Below, one piece after another: positions 11,700 to 22,800 of a DNA stretch of 64,000 nt. The position numbers and the translations under genes are program-made. This stretch comes from Endomychus coccineus (lineage: Eukaryota; Arthropoda; Insecta; Coleoptera; Endomychidae): the NCBI GenBank assembly GCA_958510875.1, contig OY294067.1, positions 248,821,736 through 248,885,735 on the forward strand. The letters are read 5' to 3'. Under the pieces are notes generated by a model that worked only from the letters and a program-made list of their open reading frames with translations, was not told where the DNA came from and made no database searches. Positions within the stretch are counted from its first letter, which is position 1. Every line of letters begins with the position of its first letter.

Positions 11700-12143
11700 G
11701 TGAGGTGAGGCTTGCCTCATTAGAATGCTATTCGTAACTTTGTGGGTCAATATGAAATTGTGAAGATGATCTTACAGCTCAAAATGATCGTTTTGAGCAT
11801 TCATTAAAAAGTGACATGCGAAAGAAATCTAAACCAATATCCTGCCAGTACGTTCACACAGTGACATAAAGCCATCATTCTGTTTGAGAAAATCCATCAT
11901 CGTCATAAATGAAGTCATGTGTTTAGGAGCAGAAAACACAGTTCGTCCATAAATTCGCCTTCATGCCGTGTTCATGAACATCTTTAAGAATATTTAGCTC
12001 ATGAATTTGACATCACATTTCTATCTCCCAACAAATTCAATAATCAATCATATATTGAAGAACTATGAGTATACTCGGAATTGGACATTAGGACTCTTGA
12101 CCAGAGGAAAGTGTTACTTTAGACATTGATTGATATATTAATA
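11700..12143. other. Intron DNA, nothing recognised
   Basis: Sequence between the tandem array and the mariner element. No gene or repeat was identified. Confidence 0.4.
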
Positions 12144-12213
12144 TACGAGGGCAAGGTGAAAAGACCCTGAAAAATGAAATAAGAAATGATTTATTTGATA
12201 AAAAAAATTTATT

Positions 12214-12522
12214 TTATTTCTGAACATAATCTCCTTGTAGCCCCATGCACTTCGTCCAACGTTTTTCTAATTTTTCGATCCTTTCCAAATAATACGATTC
12301 CGACAATCCTTCAAAATAGGCATTTGTTTTAGCGATGACCTCATTTGAGCCAAATCTCTTTCGATCGAGCCATTTCTTCAAGTTTGGAAATAGATAAAAA
12401 TTGCAGGGGTCGAAATCTGGAGAATATGGTAGATGACGAACCGATTCGTAGCGGAATTTATGCAATTTTGCCATTGCGACTGCGGACCTGTACGCCGGTG
12501 CGTTGCCTTGGTGGAAGAACAC
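12214..12522 (-). pseudogene. mariner transposase, C-terminal catalytic fragment
   Basis: The open frame begins MFFHQGNAPAYRSAVAMAKL and continues RHLPYSPDFDPCNFYLFPNL and a basic helix, ending near GDYVQK. In the mariner catalytic domain these blocks are normally HQDN and YSPDL.PCD. Here the second catalytic Asp is Gly (HQGN) and the third is Asn (PCN), so no activity is expected. The normal upstream frame in 12522-12900 is broken by stops and shifts. Confidence 0.9.
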
Positions 12523-12927
12523 TTGTTTCTTTACAAAATGGCCGCTTTCGCTTCAAATCGGCGTCTAATGGATCCAACAGATCTGCATAGTATAGGCCGG
12601 TGATAGTTTAGCCCTTTTCAAGGTAATCGGTATGGACGCTACCGTGGGCATCTCAAAACACTGTCGCCTTGACTTTCTTGTCCGCTAAACCCACTTTGGA
12701 TTTTTCCGACTTCGATTCGTCAAGGCAAGTCCACTGTTACGACTGTTCTTTGGTATCTGGTGTGTTGTGATGAATCTATGTTTCGTCCACGGTTACAAAG
12801 CGGCGCAAAAAGTCCTTTTTGTGGCGCTTGAATATCGCCAAACACTCCTTTGAAGTTGTCACACGGTCGAGCTTGTTGTCAACAGAGAGCAAATGCGGCA
12901 CTTATCTGGCAGATAGCTTTCTCATAT

Positions 12928-13146
12928 TCAAAAATGTATGCAAAATGTTCCGTATACCCGTTCAGTTGATATGCCGATAGCCTCAGCATTCTGATGCACA
13001 TTAACTCGCCGATCGTCCAATCTCATACAATGGATTTTATCGACGATTTCTGGCGTAACCTCAGTTGGACTACCAGTCGATGGTGAAGAGTCCTCATAAT
13101 GTTTAACAAGTGATGCTTTGGTTTGTGTGATGTTTTTTCCACGCAA
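12928..13146 (-). pseudogene. mariner transposase, N-terminal DNA-binding fragment
   Basis: The frame starts MRGKNITQTKASLVKHYEDS and continues PTEVTPEIVDKIHCMRLDDR and AEAIGISTERVYG. These correspond to the first helix-turn-helix region and the linker that recognises the terminal repeats. Compared with element 2, the segment between SPSTG and SPTEV is deleted. It belongs to the same element as 12214-12522. Confidence 0.85.
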
Positions 13147-13371
13147 AATATAATGTTTAATAAAGACGCAAAATTAATTTTTTTCCATGCTCACAAAAAT
13201 CTTCAAGGTTGCTCGCTTTCGATGGGTGTCAAAACAGAACTGAACTACATATCAGTCTGAAAATTCCAATGCGTTCTATTTAAAGATGGTACATCACAAA
13301 TGTCACATCGGATTCTCGATTGTGGCGCCATCTGTTTTATTTTCAAGGATTTTTCATCTTGTCCTCGTATA

Positions 13372-14103
13372 AATCAAGGCTTTAGGCAAATGCATTTTTG
13401 AAATATATTATAACAAAAATAGACTAATCTCAAATTTGGAGACAAAGTTGAAGACCATGATAATTTTTAATAGTTATTTCATTTGAGTTTATATTGGATT
13501 TTCATCACGTGATGCCTGAATCTATTTAACCATGAATATCTAAAAATTATTATCACATAGGGCATTGCAAATCAGCCTTAGCTTCATATTAAAGTATTTA
13601 TCATTCGGACTGAATAAAGATATCAAGATCAACCGTTCAACATCTACATAAGAAGCTATCCAAATTAAGAGGATATCGGCATAGTTTCAGTGATGAATTA
13701 TTATATAATAATTATTTTTGACTTACTGTTTTCTCCGGAGTATTAGTTTTGCAAAAATCATTGAGCTGTCGATACCCTTCGGATTGAATGAAACATAAGA
13801 GTCTCCAACTACACCCCGCATGGTAACTTTTTGATTGAATGAAACGTTAATTACTCATTCCAGTTTCAAAGAGATTGGAACTGCCAAATCCAATATTGAT
13901 TTGAATCCTTTGTAAATTGTACATCTGCACAATATAACGTATAATTGAAATTTAAATTTGCTGTAGCTAGTGTGAAAGGATGTTCCGGTTTGTTTCAAAG
14001 TGAGTTAGTTTTTAATCATTTTCGACATTTGAAATTGGATTTGAGGAATCCTGACTGAATAGTAAAATATTCAATATCAGTTGAAGAGTTTGACAGTTTA
14101 CAA
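13372..14103. other. Intron DNA, nothing recognised
   Basis: Sequence after mariner element 1. No gene or repeat was identified. Confidence 0.4.
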
Positions 14104-14280
14104 ATGGCGAGTATACAAGTTGACCCATCCGGTCTATTTGAGAAAGTTGTAATAAAGAAACCATCGGGATGTGAAGTGGACTTCAAATTCTCAATAATCT
14201 TGAACCATAAAATAAGGAGGATTATTGAAGAAGCATTAATTCCTGGCATGTGGATTTTGTCGAACTTTAAAAATATTGAA
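14104..14280 (+). CDS. Possible orphan coding exon inside the large intron
   Basis: An ATG in good context (acaaATGG) opens 59 codons up to a plausible donor (GAA|gtacga at 14281). The product begins MASIQVDPSGLFEKVVIKKP and contains GCEVDFKFSIILNHKIRRII. I recognise no family. The mix of charged and hydrophobic residues looks protein-like, but read through, the frame ends at 14331 without known motifs. It could be a small nested gene, an unused exon or chance. Confidence 0.25.
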
Positions 14281-14334
14281 GTACGAATGTTTATGTTGTT
14301 TGTTTTGAAAATTATGGGACATGATTCTTAGAAA

Positions 14335-15342
14335 TATATCATATCCGTTAGTCGCCAGTATTAGGTAGATTAGTTTCAAATTTCATTATAAGATTATATC
14401 CTCAACACACCTTCTTAATTTATACAGGAAGTGAATTGCTACGATTTTGAATGAAAGCGTTTGTTATTACATCCACTTAACAATAGGATACCTGTGATGG
14501 CATCATTGATGTCAACAGGGTTATATTTCAAGAACATTGCCTAATGTTTCCATTAGTAGTAGATCGTAAAACTCATATGTAATTATAATCTTCTCATTTC
14601 ATAGATGTTCTCTATTTAGTTATGAAAGATAATATTCCACAAGTAATGGTTCTATAATGGAACTAACTGCAATTCATATTTATAGGTAATTGAAACACAT
14701 TCATACAGAGAATAATATTTTAATTATTTTTAATACATGATTGTGAAAGGCTATAATTAAATTTATCTCCGGTAACAAACTAAGAACGGTTACATGATAA
14801 CATGCCTCTAGATCAAGTTTGCTCTCAATATGCTTTCTTTTGTCATAATTTCATCAATTTATCTACACTACAAAATTTCTTAAGAAAACTAAAAAAGTGT
14901 GACATTCCAGAAATATCGCATTCTAGTGGCATTATGATAGAAAAAACACAAACAATGTCCGAGATCACGAATTTTGTTCTCAATCCGACTTACTGTTGAT
15001 ACGGATTTCAGGACGGTTTGAGCAACGTACATCGAGCAAAATACTGTCTTCTTAATGCACCATCTTTTATTTCCAAACCCAATCATTGAAACTTCGATTA
15101 TTTTCAGTAATTTTGCTCTTATTTCTTGAATCGTTGAAGAAATAACACACTAAACCCACTAAATTGTGCGACAGAAGTGATAAACAAGTTGCGATTGTTT
15201 CTACGACATTGCAATGGCCGCTTCGAACACGTCTGCTCGAATATTGTTTCTTATTTCAATACATTTTGGTAAATATCTGTTATTAATTAACTGATTTTTG
15301 AAAACTTTTCTTCTGTATTCCGTATATAAAAATCTATCGATA
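14335..15342. other. Intron DNA, nothing recognised
   Basis: AT-rich sequence. A 65-codon frame at 14802-14999 has no recognisable content. Confidence 0.4.
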
Positions 15343-15973
15343 TAGGGTGTCTCACCACGAACTGCATGTATTACACGTTTTTTTTATGCTAAATGACATT
15401 CCTTTATTTCATGACAGTCGTAATCAGCCATGGCCAACTAGATTTATCAAACTTGAAAACCCCCGCTTGACTAGGGTGGAAAACCAGTATGTTTTTCGTA
15501 GGTATAGGAGACCAAACACAAAGTTGCCCTAATTTTTTGTGCTGAATACGGCTACTATAAAACAAATGGTAATTTCTATTCGAAAATTCTGAATTTTGGC
15601 ATTCTTCGAATTCATATTTCAATATGTCTTGTGAGCACCCCTGTACAAGATCGGAAACTTGAGTACGGGTCTGCATCTGTAATTTTTTCTCTAAAATTGC
15701 AAATATCTCAACAACGGTTGAATTTAGGTAAAGGAAATGACGAATCAAATGTACCTAGAACTTTCTGCAAAATTCAAAAATGCAATAAATTATAGGGCGT
15801 TCCATTTAAAATAACGAAATTGTCATCGACTTCCGGTGTAACCGGAAGTGCTGCATCTTATTTTAGATGAATAGTACTCATTAACTTTGGTTAGCTGCCA
15901 AATTTTCAAAAAAATTCTTTCTATGTTTACTTTTTGAGATATCGATCGATGCAGTTCGTAGTGAGACACCTGT
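15343..15973. mobile_element. MITE with about 24-bp terminal inverted repeats
   Basis: The left end AGGGTGTCTCACCACGAACT (then GCAT) is mirrored at the right end by ATGCAGTTCGTAGTGAGACA. The element is about 630 bp, flanked by TA-rich sequence consistent with a TA target. It contains a perfect 8-bp hairpin (CTTCCGGT/ACCGGAAG, 15830-15848). The open frames inside have no transposase similarity, so it is non-autonomous, possibly of the Tc1/mariner type. Confidence 0.8.
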
Positions 15974-15974
15974 A

Positions 15975-17739
15975 TATATATCTCAAGAAGTAATTTGCCG
16001 TTTGAATTTTTCTACTTGGGTTTGAAAGACCTTGGTTGTGAAGTGGTATGAGGGTGAAAACTATATTTCTAAACGACAATTTAAAAATGAATTATTATTG
16101 TTAACGATTTTATTCCTCTACTTTTGGAAACACTATGTTAGCAAGCAGCATAAAACAATCACTTCGTTTTCAATAATCTCCGATTGATTGTGGTCGTAGA
16201 ATAATTAGAGGTTTGTACAATTTGTCATTAATCAATAATATGAAATATGTTACAAACCTTAATATAGTATAGGTATATCTAAGTCACATGCATGTGATTA
16301 TTTTTTTTAGTCATTTTGAAAATTTTTTGATATTATTTTTCATTGAACAATATAGATTCCTTCTTATAATGCTGGTTGAAACCCAAATTACTACCAAACC
16401 TGCGGTATACCTTCTCAACTAAAGTATTTCTAAAAATGTTACATCAATTCGGTAGTATTGATAATCAAGATGAATTGTTATATGTTTGAATTATGTTTGA
16501 TGCAAAACTGATAACTTACATGTAATATCTTTACAAATATTAAATCATCATCTATTCTGGCAAGGCATTCGAAAGGATTTGATTATTATTATTATGTACC
16601 GCGTTCTATAAGGAATGGGACATAGATTCGATGTACGTTCTTTAAGACAAAATATTGCAATTGAGTCTAAAAGTTATTGACCAAATCTTAATGGTAACTG
16701 AAATACAGGAATTAAAGTTGAAATAGCTTTTTAGTTCCTTTCAAATTTTTTATGAGTGTTAAATTGGAAATTCGAGGGTTTTCTTGGGCGACCAATCAAG
16801 TTTTGACATCCGTTTCTTACAAATTTGTATCATAATTTATGCGGCTTTCGTCAAAATTTTATTTTCTGATATTCTCTTTTCCTACTAATGTTTAGCCAAA
16901 AAAGGTATACCCGCGAAATGTTTCTATCTCTAACGGTTTTCAAAGAATTCACATTTTAAACTGGTCTTGAAAACTTTTTGGTCATTCGTTATGAAACAGT
17001 CTGTGTCTAACATTCAATGGGTATAAAATTACTTGGTAAGGTCAGAATAATTGATAATAATCTAGATTAGTAGATGAAGAGACATTGATCAGTTCCTTAG
17101 ACGAAATACCACATGATTTTCCAGTTCAAATATGGTCGACGTCCTGAACCTGAATACATAATATAATGATGCATAGCAATATCAATAACACAATAACTTT
17201 CAATGGGATGAAAAGTGATCAATGAAATACTAATACGAGCATATCGTGAATGTAGTTGTGGCTTATTGTGCAAAGTCATGAGCTACATAAATATTAGCTT
17301 CTAGTGCTAATATTTGTTATTCTAACACCGCTTGCCGCTTTCGCAAGATGTGATGTATTTTTCATGTTAGGTATACTTCTAGTATGTCATCGATAACATT
17401 AGGAAGCTCAGCAAAATGTGATTTTTCAATAAGTGAAGTTTGGCTGACGTTGCTAACCAACGCAATTATCAATAGTGTATATTTGTTGAAATTTAATACA
17501 TTCACATGAATGTGTTCTTGAACTTTACTGTTCTAACTGACGTACACAGGTCTGGATATAATGTTAATAATTCTTGTAAACGCTCGGGGTTCAATCTGGA
17601 GTTTATAGGGGTGATTTGAATTTTCTAAAACGGTTAAATGTAAACACAATGTTTCTCATGAATTTTATAAAGAGTGGTTGAAGCTGGATTAGTATTCTTG
17701 AAGATTAATATCTATGGATGATTAGTTCATTATAAGTTA
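15975..17739. other. Intron DNA, nothing recognised
   Basis: AT-rich sequence with stops in all frames. No repeat signature was recognised. Confidence 0.4.
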
Positions 17740-17782
17740 GAAATATTCACCCTCATCCACAAAAAGAAAATGTTAACGTAGC

Positions 17783-17824
17783 TACTAAGGACGTTTCAGC
17801 TACCAAGTACCCATCATCGGAGTA
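17783..17824 (-). ncRNA. Hammerhead ribozyme-like motif, family 2 (mutated core)
   Basis: On the minus strand: TACT, CCGATGA (CTGATGA expected, so U4 is lost), stem II hairpin around GGTACTTGGTAGC, GAAA, CGTCCTT, then AGTA, which pairs with TACT. It is a decayed version of the motif at 25592-25633. Confidence 0.5.
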
Positions 17825-18446
17825 AATTAAATTAGAAAACAAATTGTACCTGTTTAAATACTATTTGGAGTTAATAATGCAAAACAAAGTTACCCTTAGC
17901 TGCTGATAAATCTGAATTCACTAATTTGCTCTTTCGCTTCTGAATTACTTACTAGAATATTTGCCCGTACTGTGCCTTAGAAGAAATTTCTTGAGAAGTT
18001 ATGTAACCTGCGTTCACAATATGTATCGCTTATGCTAATTTTCAATATAATTTATCTTGATATGGGCAAAATGGTCTTGATACCGACAATATTTCTTTTA
18101 GTTTGACCAAAAAAGCATTGCGATTGATTGATTCATATAAAAATGATATGTGGTTTAAAAGTGGAAGGATTATTTTGATTCGGTATAAAGAACATTTTGC
18201 GTATATAAAGAAAAATAGTAGTGAAATATTACATTATCAGAACATATTTTGAATAAAGTTCACACCATTTCTTCAGAGAGTTCATTACACAAAACACAGT
18301 ACCGGAAATATCTAGGTAATTAAGAAGAAACGGAGATTTATAAAGGAAAAAGCGATTTATCTCGAGTTGAGGGTATTCTTTTATTTGCAAAACTCTCTAA
18401 TCCCAAATGATATTCAAACAGGAAAATTTCGTTTCCTAATTTAATT

Positions 18447-18488
18447 TACTCTGATGATGGATATTTGGTAGCTGAAAGATCCTCAATA
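18447..18488 (+). ncRNA. Hammerhead ribozyme-like motif, family 2
   Basis: TACT (18447-18450), CTGATGA (18451-18457), a weakened stem II, GAAA, GATCCT, C as the NUH base, then AATA where AGTA would pair with TACT. The core boxes are intact but both helices are damaged. Confidence 0.5.
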
Positions 18489-18570
18489 ATTTAACAGTAT
18501 TTTTAAAGGACAAGGGTGATTAACTTACAGTGTTAGTATGGATACACTCACAGTTGTTGAATTCTTTTAT

Positions 18571-19850
18571 AGTTTATGACAATATTCATTACATAGAAAT
18601 GGTTTGCAATTTACTGTACAAGGACGTATTGTCGTGGATGATACGTATTTTTTTCATAATTAAATAAAAAATCGGACGTTTGAACCCTCTTCAATTAATT
18701 CGCATATATCTGAAATATGTACAGTAGATTACTTAAAGGATAATGTTTGCAATGTTTGGATTCCATTTCCCTAGTAATGATATTGTTTTTTATCAACGAT
18801 TTCTTCTTCCATCGCAAAAAAATTGAAATACGAATAACCCATTTCAGTTTTGATGAGTAGACTGATTTTTATATAAATACTCATTTAGGATCAATGATTT
18901 TTTGTTAAAAAGGTTGTGAAAATATATACAATATTTGTACCAATAAGTAATGAGTTTTACAAAAGATATTTTCGGACATCTTATGCCTAATCACCAGAAA
19001 CTTTGTTTTTCAAAAATTCATGCTTGAAAATTGCGCAAAGTTGTGGAAATATTGCTTTTCTATAAAGATTTCCTTTTTGGTGATATTGTTCTTGAATTTG
19101 AAATTACTCATATTGTTGAAATAATTCCCCAATAGAATTGAAAGCCGACGTAATCAAACAAAATGACGTAACATTTAAAGGAAGGTGCTCGAGACATCTC
19201 TGGTTGACTTACTATGATTCGAAAGTCTTTAACTCCTTTTCACATTAGTTACTAGCCATTTCAATGTACATTATACAATATATCTATGGTTTCTGCGTTT
19301 ACGTGGTGTAATAAATTCACTTTGAACTTTCTGAAGTTGATGAAATGAAACTCGGATTTACACTTGAACTTTTAACTACTTCTTAATAAGTTATGTTGAT
19401 TCTGATAAAATTTCTAGTATCATTTCCAAACAAATTTTGAATGTAGCCTTCAGATCAGGTCAATAGTTTCTCAAATATTTTTAAATGCTCAAAACGGACA
19501 ATCTTAGGAAATCAGGAGCTTCGTCTATATAAACTTGTGAAGAGTGCCTCATAAGTTGGTCAAACAAGTAAATCATTTTAAGTACGATAAGAAAAACATT
19601 TCGATTCATTCCAACACCACAAATCAAACTCAAATTTGACGAAACCTTTTTTGTTAGAGAATCAATACTGCTTCCAACAAATAAAGGTAGAACATTCAAT
19701 TTATCAGAATCAATAGAGATATTCAAACACAATAAATCTTCAAACAATCTACTGAACGACCGTCTAGCTCTAGGAATCCCCAGTCGTTACTCACTTTTTA
19801 AATTAATTTTCATTTCAATCACTCATTAAACTTTGATATAATTTACTTAT
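18571..19850. other. Intron DNA, nothing recognised
   Basis: An 88-codon minus-strand frame at 19481-19747 has no recognised similarity and no splice support. Otherwise AT-rich. Confidence 0.4.
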
Positions 19851-20492
19851 AGTGCAGTCAAATGGGTATTGGTCCTGTAAATCCTTTGGATAGGGTCGAG
19901 TTTGATCGGACAAAGTGCATTCAGCTCATCATTGATTACATAAAAAATGCTCAATTTGACCATTTTTGATCGGGTAACGACTATTTTTGGTCAGTGAACA
20001 TATGAAACTAGTTGAGCAAATAGTTGAATTAACAATTTATTTATCAACAAATAGATGAATTCGACCAAAACTCCGAGTTTAGGATCGTTTTCGGATAATT
20101 TTGGCATTCTGAGTTCTGAGTTATCATCAATATCATGGAATGTATACCCACAAATTTGCTAATTTGTTATAAACAAATTGTATTCATTAATAAATCAGTA
20201 AATATACGAATGGGACCAAAATGTCGAGTTTATAGTCGTTTCGGATAATTTTGGCATCATGAGTACGATTTTATTGCTATTATGGTCTTTAAATGCATAC
20301 ATAAATTTTATAATTTTTTTTATGTAACCTCAAAAATGTTTATAAGCAATATAAAAAATTTGCACAACTATCTATGAGGTAGACTTTGTGTCTGATAACA
20401 TTCTGAAGAGAATATACTTTGTTCCATTAAAATAAACCTTTCCCCCAAGGATTTACGGGTTTTGCCTATTTTTATACCCATTCGACTGCACT
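19851..20492. mobile_element. MITE with AGTGCAGTC termini
   Basis: The left end AGTGCAGTCAAATGGGTAT and the right end, ATACCCATTCGACTGCACT, are inverted repeats of about 20 bp with one mismatch. A second inverted match lies just inside (GTAAATCCTTTGG / CCAAGGATTTAC). The element is 642 bp with no coding potential. Internally, a block of about 110 bases is repeated directly (about 20035-20140 and 20165-20280), both copies containing CGTTTTCGGATAATTTTGGC-like sequence. Confidence 0.8.
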
Positions 20493-21202
20493 GTTAACCT
20501 ATTTTGTCACTCGGTAACATATTCAGAAGAATTTCATTCGATTAAATGTTACAAGTTCTAGTATAAAATCGAATTTATTTCGGAACTACATTATACATTA
20601 TACAATTTTCCGAAAATTAAAACGAAACCACGAAACCTCGAAAACTAATCTCAGCTATGCATTTTAAAATGCTAGAATGTATAATTCGAAAATGTCTTGA
20701 AGTACTAAGGTTTACACTTGAAATGAGTGGACTGTAACAAGAAATTTATGGGAAAACTAGCTCCATATTTCAATCTTTATTGGAAACCAAATATAATGTA
20801 CATAAATGGCAGAAGTGTGAACTTCAAACTAAACTGTGTTGAAAGAAATGTGTAAATTCGTCGATATACAAACAAATCATGTGAATATAGTTAAATGGAT
20901 TCGTTACTCTCATAAAACAATATTTATTTGTTGAAGGTACAGGCTGCAAATAAAATATAATTCGGTATTTGATATTATTCGTAGATTAAACCATTTCCGA
21001 ATAAATTGCAGCTGAATTTATTTATTCTTCGTAGAACAAACATCACCAGGTTTTTATAGTAAATATTCAACTTTGTTGATTGTAGAATATTACTTTAAGG
21101 TCATTAAGCTTTGGTAAATACCGGAAAGCGACATAGCTGAGCTTCGCTAAAGTTATTTGATGAACTTTGACGCAAAACTAATTGCAGTTTCAATTTTGAT
21201 AG
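20493..21202. other. Intron DNA upstream of the large NOS1AP-like exon
   Basis: No feature is seen apart from the pyrimidine-rich tract and tag acceptor at 21200-21202. Confidence 0.5.
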
Positions 21203-22237
21203 CAGCAGCATTATGCGCCAGTTGCAGATAACTACATGGCGGATTACTCTGACATTGCTACGTTGGATAATAATGCCACTCTTCAAGCTCTCGCTTCGAA
21301 TTCTCAAGGGCTCATCGAAAATAGAGCGGTGGCTTCATGTTTACCTCAGTCGCCTTTACTACCTGCATTTAATTCAACCGGATCGTACTTCAATTTTCCA
21401 TACCCGCCAGAGGTGTCATACGAAGCACAACTTTTACAAAGATTGCAAGCTTTAAACAGTTGCACCCCTCCTACTCCGTTTCCGTACAACTTTCCACAAG
21501 CCTATCCTCCATTTTTCTATTCACCATATTATTCCCAACCATTATTAACCAATAGCTGTACTCTCCCAAATCCTTCTTCTAAGAGTTATTCACAGTCTCC
21601 GTTACCTACGAGGCATTCTTTCCACGATTCGCCAATAGCAGAACGAAGATTTAATGCGGGAAGAAGTAGCGAACCAAGACAAGTTTCACACCTATCAAGA
21701 GAGAATCTAAATTTCCCGCAGCAACTGTATAGCCAATCATTCCAAAATCCTACAATGCAACCACAACATAATTCATCACTACAGAACCAAACACAAGTGA
21801 ATGTAAAACAGACACAGAATAAAAGTGGCTCCTTACAACACAATTTAAATGAAAATGTGCACAATCAGCAGAATTCTTCAACTTCGAGTCAGAAGAAAAA
21901 CTCACAAACAAACTCTCCACAAAAACAATCAGTACCCAACACAAAGGATACCAGCATAGACACTCAGTTCATCAGACCTCTTCCACAGATGGGTACTTTA
22001 ACTACAACAGATGTTGATGGTAGAGTGACAGTTATAGTGCCAGTTCCAGCCAACAACAATGATAACAATGTTAATAATATCAGTACGGAAGGTTTGTTAG
22101 CTAACTTGAGATTAACAGATGATTTCAGGTTTACCGGAGGCCCCATAACAAGAACTACTAGTGAAAAGGTTCCTAACCGAAGTGAATTGATGTCGCAAGT
22201 GCAACGTACTATGTGGGCACGTCACACAACTAAGTAG
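21203..22237 (+). CDS. NOS1AP/CAPON-like gene, large C-terminal exon
   Basis: Acceptor ttttgatag ends at 21202, and the exon opens in phase 0 (QQHYAPVADNYMADYSD), matching the phase-0 donor at 755. It runs 344 codons to TAG at 22237. Residues of the exon: first about 115 rich in Pro/Tyr/Phe (FNFPYPPEVSYEAQLLQRLQ, PPFFYSPYYSQP), then about 130 of Gln/Asn/Ser-rich low complexity, then a more conserved-looking tail with GLLANLRLTDDFRFTGG, TSEKVPNRSELMSQVQR and WARHTTK at the end. This fits the extended disordered C-terminal region of arthropod NOS1AP-like proteins. The internal ATG at 21236 lies 11 codons into the exon and is unlikely to be a start. Confidence 0.7.
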   Translation, partial: QQHYAPVADNYMADYSDIATLDNNATLQALASNSQGLIENRAVASCLPQSPLLPAFNSTGSYFNFPYPPEVSYEAQLLQRLQALNSCTPPTPFPYNFPQAYPPFFYSPYYSQPLLTNSCTLPNPSSKSYSQSPLPTRHSFHDSPIAERRFNAGRSSEPRQVSHLSRENLNFPQQLYSQSFQNPTMQPQHNSSLQNQTQVNVKQTQNKSGSLQHNLNENVHNQQNSSTSSQKKNSQTNSPQKQSVPNTKDTSIDTQFIRPLPQMGTLTTTDVDGRVTVIVPVPANNNDNNVNNISTEGLLANLRLTDDFRFTGGPITRTTSEKVPNRSELMSQVQRTMWARHTTK

Positions 22238-22800
22238 CTAAATCAATTATTGCCTATTCTAAAGAAATACAGAATGACCAATTGATGATAATGATAATAA
22301 TAAAGTAGCCTTTGTTCAGGTTGTTAGGGTGCCCCCCAAACATGACTTCCGTTTGATTTTTCAATATCATACTTCCACACAAATCACTCACAATTTTGCT
22401 CATGTAATTGCAGTTTTTGCACTCCAAGCTACAAGAAACTATCCCCCCTTAATCTTGAAAGAGTGGGCGTAATTCCACTACCAGTTTACAGACAACTGAT
22501 TTGGCTCGTTCAAACAATAGTTCTATATTAAGTAACCACGTATAATTTTAGGACAGCTGAACACATTCATAATAATGGTCACACGAAAATTGCATGGAAG
22601 ATTTCAATAATTCCTTCCAATATCCTTTACACTACAGGAAATTGTACCTACCCGTAGATTGTAGGGGTAGTCAAAATGATCCTACATCCAGCATATCTGT
22701 CAGATGTTTTCGTAGATTTCACAGAGCCTCTCTATTTTATAAAATGGAAATTAAATAAATAAAACACTTATTATTTACACTTAACGAATCATTTTACATT
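22238..22800 (+). other. 3' UTR candidate with polyA signals
   Basis: AATAAA at 22299-22304, 62 bases after the stop, and two overlapping AATAAA at 22754-22763. They support transcript ends for the form that stops at 22237. Confidence 0.55.

Larger units (their letters stand above)
12144..13369 (-). mobile_element. mariner element 1 (dead copy)
   Basis: The ends TACGAGGGCAAGGTGAAAAG (left) and, reversed, TACGAGGACAAGATGAAAAA (right) are imperfect terminal inverted repeats of about 28 bp, flanked by TA duplications (12142-12143, 13370-13371). The length of about 1.23 kb is close to a full-size mariner. The minus strand carries transposase fragments: a helix-turn-helix part near 12928-13146 and the C-terminal half at 12214-12522. 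A sister copy (54261-56587) has the same end sequences. Confidence 0.92.
17740..18570 (-). mobile_element. PLE family 2 unit with inverted terminal repeats
   Basis: The left part (17745-17826) is a terminal repeat with a hammerhead-like motif on the minus strand. The middle (17830-18075) is the family 2 body, colinear with 25650-25915. The right part (18360-18570) is the terminal repeat again but in plus orientation, with its own hammerhead-like motif. The unit is thus about 0.83 kb, with reversed repeats pointing outward and most of the coding body deleted. Confidence 0.7.

Noticed and set aside
21586..22146. Minus-strand frames opposite the large NOS1AP-like exon
   Set aside because: Cysteine-rich translations typical of antisense to Gln/Ser-rich coding sequence.
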